Shown here: piece after piece, positions 16,411 to 17,051 of the stretch | How positions within the stretch are numbered: position 1 is the stretch's first letter | Layout: each line of letters begins with the position of its first letter | Assembly: GCA_002284615.2 (NCBI GenBank) | Contig: MU069572.1 | Span: 483,162 to 500,212, forward strand | Source of the DNA: Dunaliella salina | Lineage: Eukaryota; Chlorophyta; Chlorophyceae; Chlamydomonadales; Dunaliellaceae | Reading direction: 5' to 3' | DNA: 17,051 nt | Notes under the pieces: model-generated | Told to the model about the DNA's origin: nothing | Databases searched by the model: none | What the model saw: the letters and a program-made list of their open reading frames with translations, nothing else | Made by a program: the position numbers and the translations under genes

Positions 16411-16647
16411 CTATGCTTGCAATTCATTGAGCTGGGTAAGGTCTTTTAGCCTTGCGAGCAGCTCTTCTGCCTTGTAAGGTTTGCCTGATTTTGCCTGGTT
16501 CCCAGGCTTCAAAACTCAAAATCGGCCCTTTAATGGGCCATTGTGCAAAAATATGACCTTTGAATGACATGGACACCTCAAGATCCAGCACCTGAGTTTA
16601 AAAATATCTGTGCCATGGATTCAAAACACCTTCTTAGTAGGGATTGG

Positions 16648-16695
16648 CATATAGCGCTATATGAGCCGAACCTATCATCCTATATAGCGCTATAT
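16648..16695. repeat. Twin palindromes centred on AGCGCT
   Basis: CATATAGCGCTATATG (16648-16663) is a perfect 16-bp palindrome. ATATAGCGCTATAT (16682-16695) is a perfect 14-bp palindrome sharing the same core. Centres are 33 bp apart. They sit just upstream of a small plus-strand open frame (ATG 16704). Confidence 0.9.
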
Positions 16696-16703
16696 TGCGC
16701 TCT

Positions 16704-16973
16704 ATGAAAGTGCTTTATTTCGCTAGGAACCCCCTCGCCGGTCAAGCTTTGGCATCAGACTCGGAAAGCCGGTGGGGGACTGTGCATGAAGCACCCTTGC
16801 AAAATGTGAAAGTCAGAAGTGGATTCTGCAAAGCACGGGGCCGTGGTCTGGCCAAAATATGGCGTTACACCTGTCCAGGCAGGGACCTGCTCAGGCCTGG
16901 CATGCACCGCAGGTGTGCCCTTTGCTGCCACAATCTTCTAGCAAGTGCTTTCCCAGTTGGCCCAGAACTATGA
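16704..16973 (+). CDS. Hypothetical 89-residue ORF
   Basis: ATG at 16704 to TGA 16971-16973. Basic, with Cys in a CALCCHN motif near the C-terminus and a TCPGRD motif before it. No domain recognised. It is the only open frame in the right flank with a plausible promoter-like feature (paired palindromes) directly upstream, but length and composition are compatible with chance, and the sequence breaks into microsatellite immediately after. Confidence 0.2.
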   Translation: MKVLYFARNPLAGQALASDSESRWGTVHEAPLQNVKVRSGFCKARGRGLAKIWRYTCPGRDLLRPGMHRRCALCCHNLLASAFPVGPEL

Positions 16974-16978
16974 AAGCA

Positions 16979-16983
<5 letters not shown>

Positions 16984-17051
<68 letters not shown>
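16984..17051. repeat. (TG)34 microsatellite at the right window edge
   Basis: Continuous GT/TG run to the end of the window, same strand orientation as the left-edge run. Confidence 0.97.

Overview
The window reads as eukaryotic nuclear DNA, probably from a green alga. It has introns with GT..GCAG borders, several families of tandem satellites, long (TG)n/(CA)n microsatellites, DNA-transposon and retroposon debris, and one gene for a Ser-Pro-Pro-rich, hydroxyproline-rich-glycoprotein (HRGP/pherophorin-like) wall protein. No bacterial operon, rRNA, tRNA or CRISPR array was seen. The algal assignment rests on protein style only and is an inference. Both ends of the window lie in (TG)n, so the contig probably stops where the assembler could not cross microsatellites.

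Layout. 1-5151: mostly non-coding, with a 61-bp direct duplication, a tiny retroposon, a 16-bp repeat field, a CACATGTG/AT-rich repeat cluster, a 131-bp tandem duplication and about eight decayed units of about 92 bp. 5152-12670, minus strand: the HRGP gene. I can define nine exons. Eight short, phase-1/phase-1, proline-rich exons (117-174 nt, all multiples of 3) lie in tandemly duplicated exon+intron units. They are followed by a 1157-nt terminal exon with 12-residue PAPFPPPPAPPT-type repeats and a cysteine-rich C-terminus. Every junction keeps frame. The introns hold a 91-bp tandem array that repeats the terminal acceptor about ten times, a (CA)41 tract, a 92-bp array, a roughly 105-bp array and three tiny retroposons.

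13070-14018: a complete 933-bp non-autonomous hAT element, with an 8-bp target duplication ATTTTAAT, 11-bp inverted ends TAGGGTTCACA, palindromic subterminal repeats and a 138-residue fragment. 14019-17051: tandem duplications, two further retroposon copies in the opposite orientation, a 130-bp foldback MITE with related TAGGGTT ends, a perfect 4 x 25-bp repeat, twin AGCGCT-centred palindromes, and the terminal (TG)n.

The most interesting signals are: (1) the exon-by-exon amplified HRGP gene; (2) a family of 45-78 bp insertions ending in GTAACCT/GTAAACCT-type tails, five of six with 15-41 bp target duplications, one with an empty paralogous site in the window and another duplicating a 3' splice site of the HRGP gene; (3) the array of about ten decoy splice acceptors before the terminal exon. 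The N-terminal exon(s) and promoter of the HRGP gene were not found.
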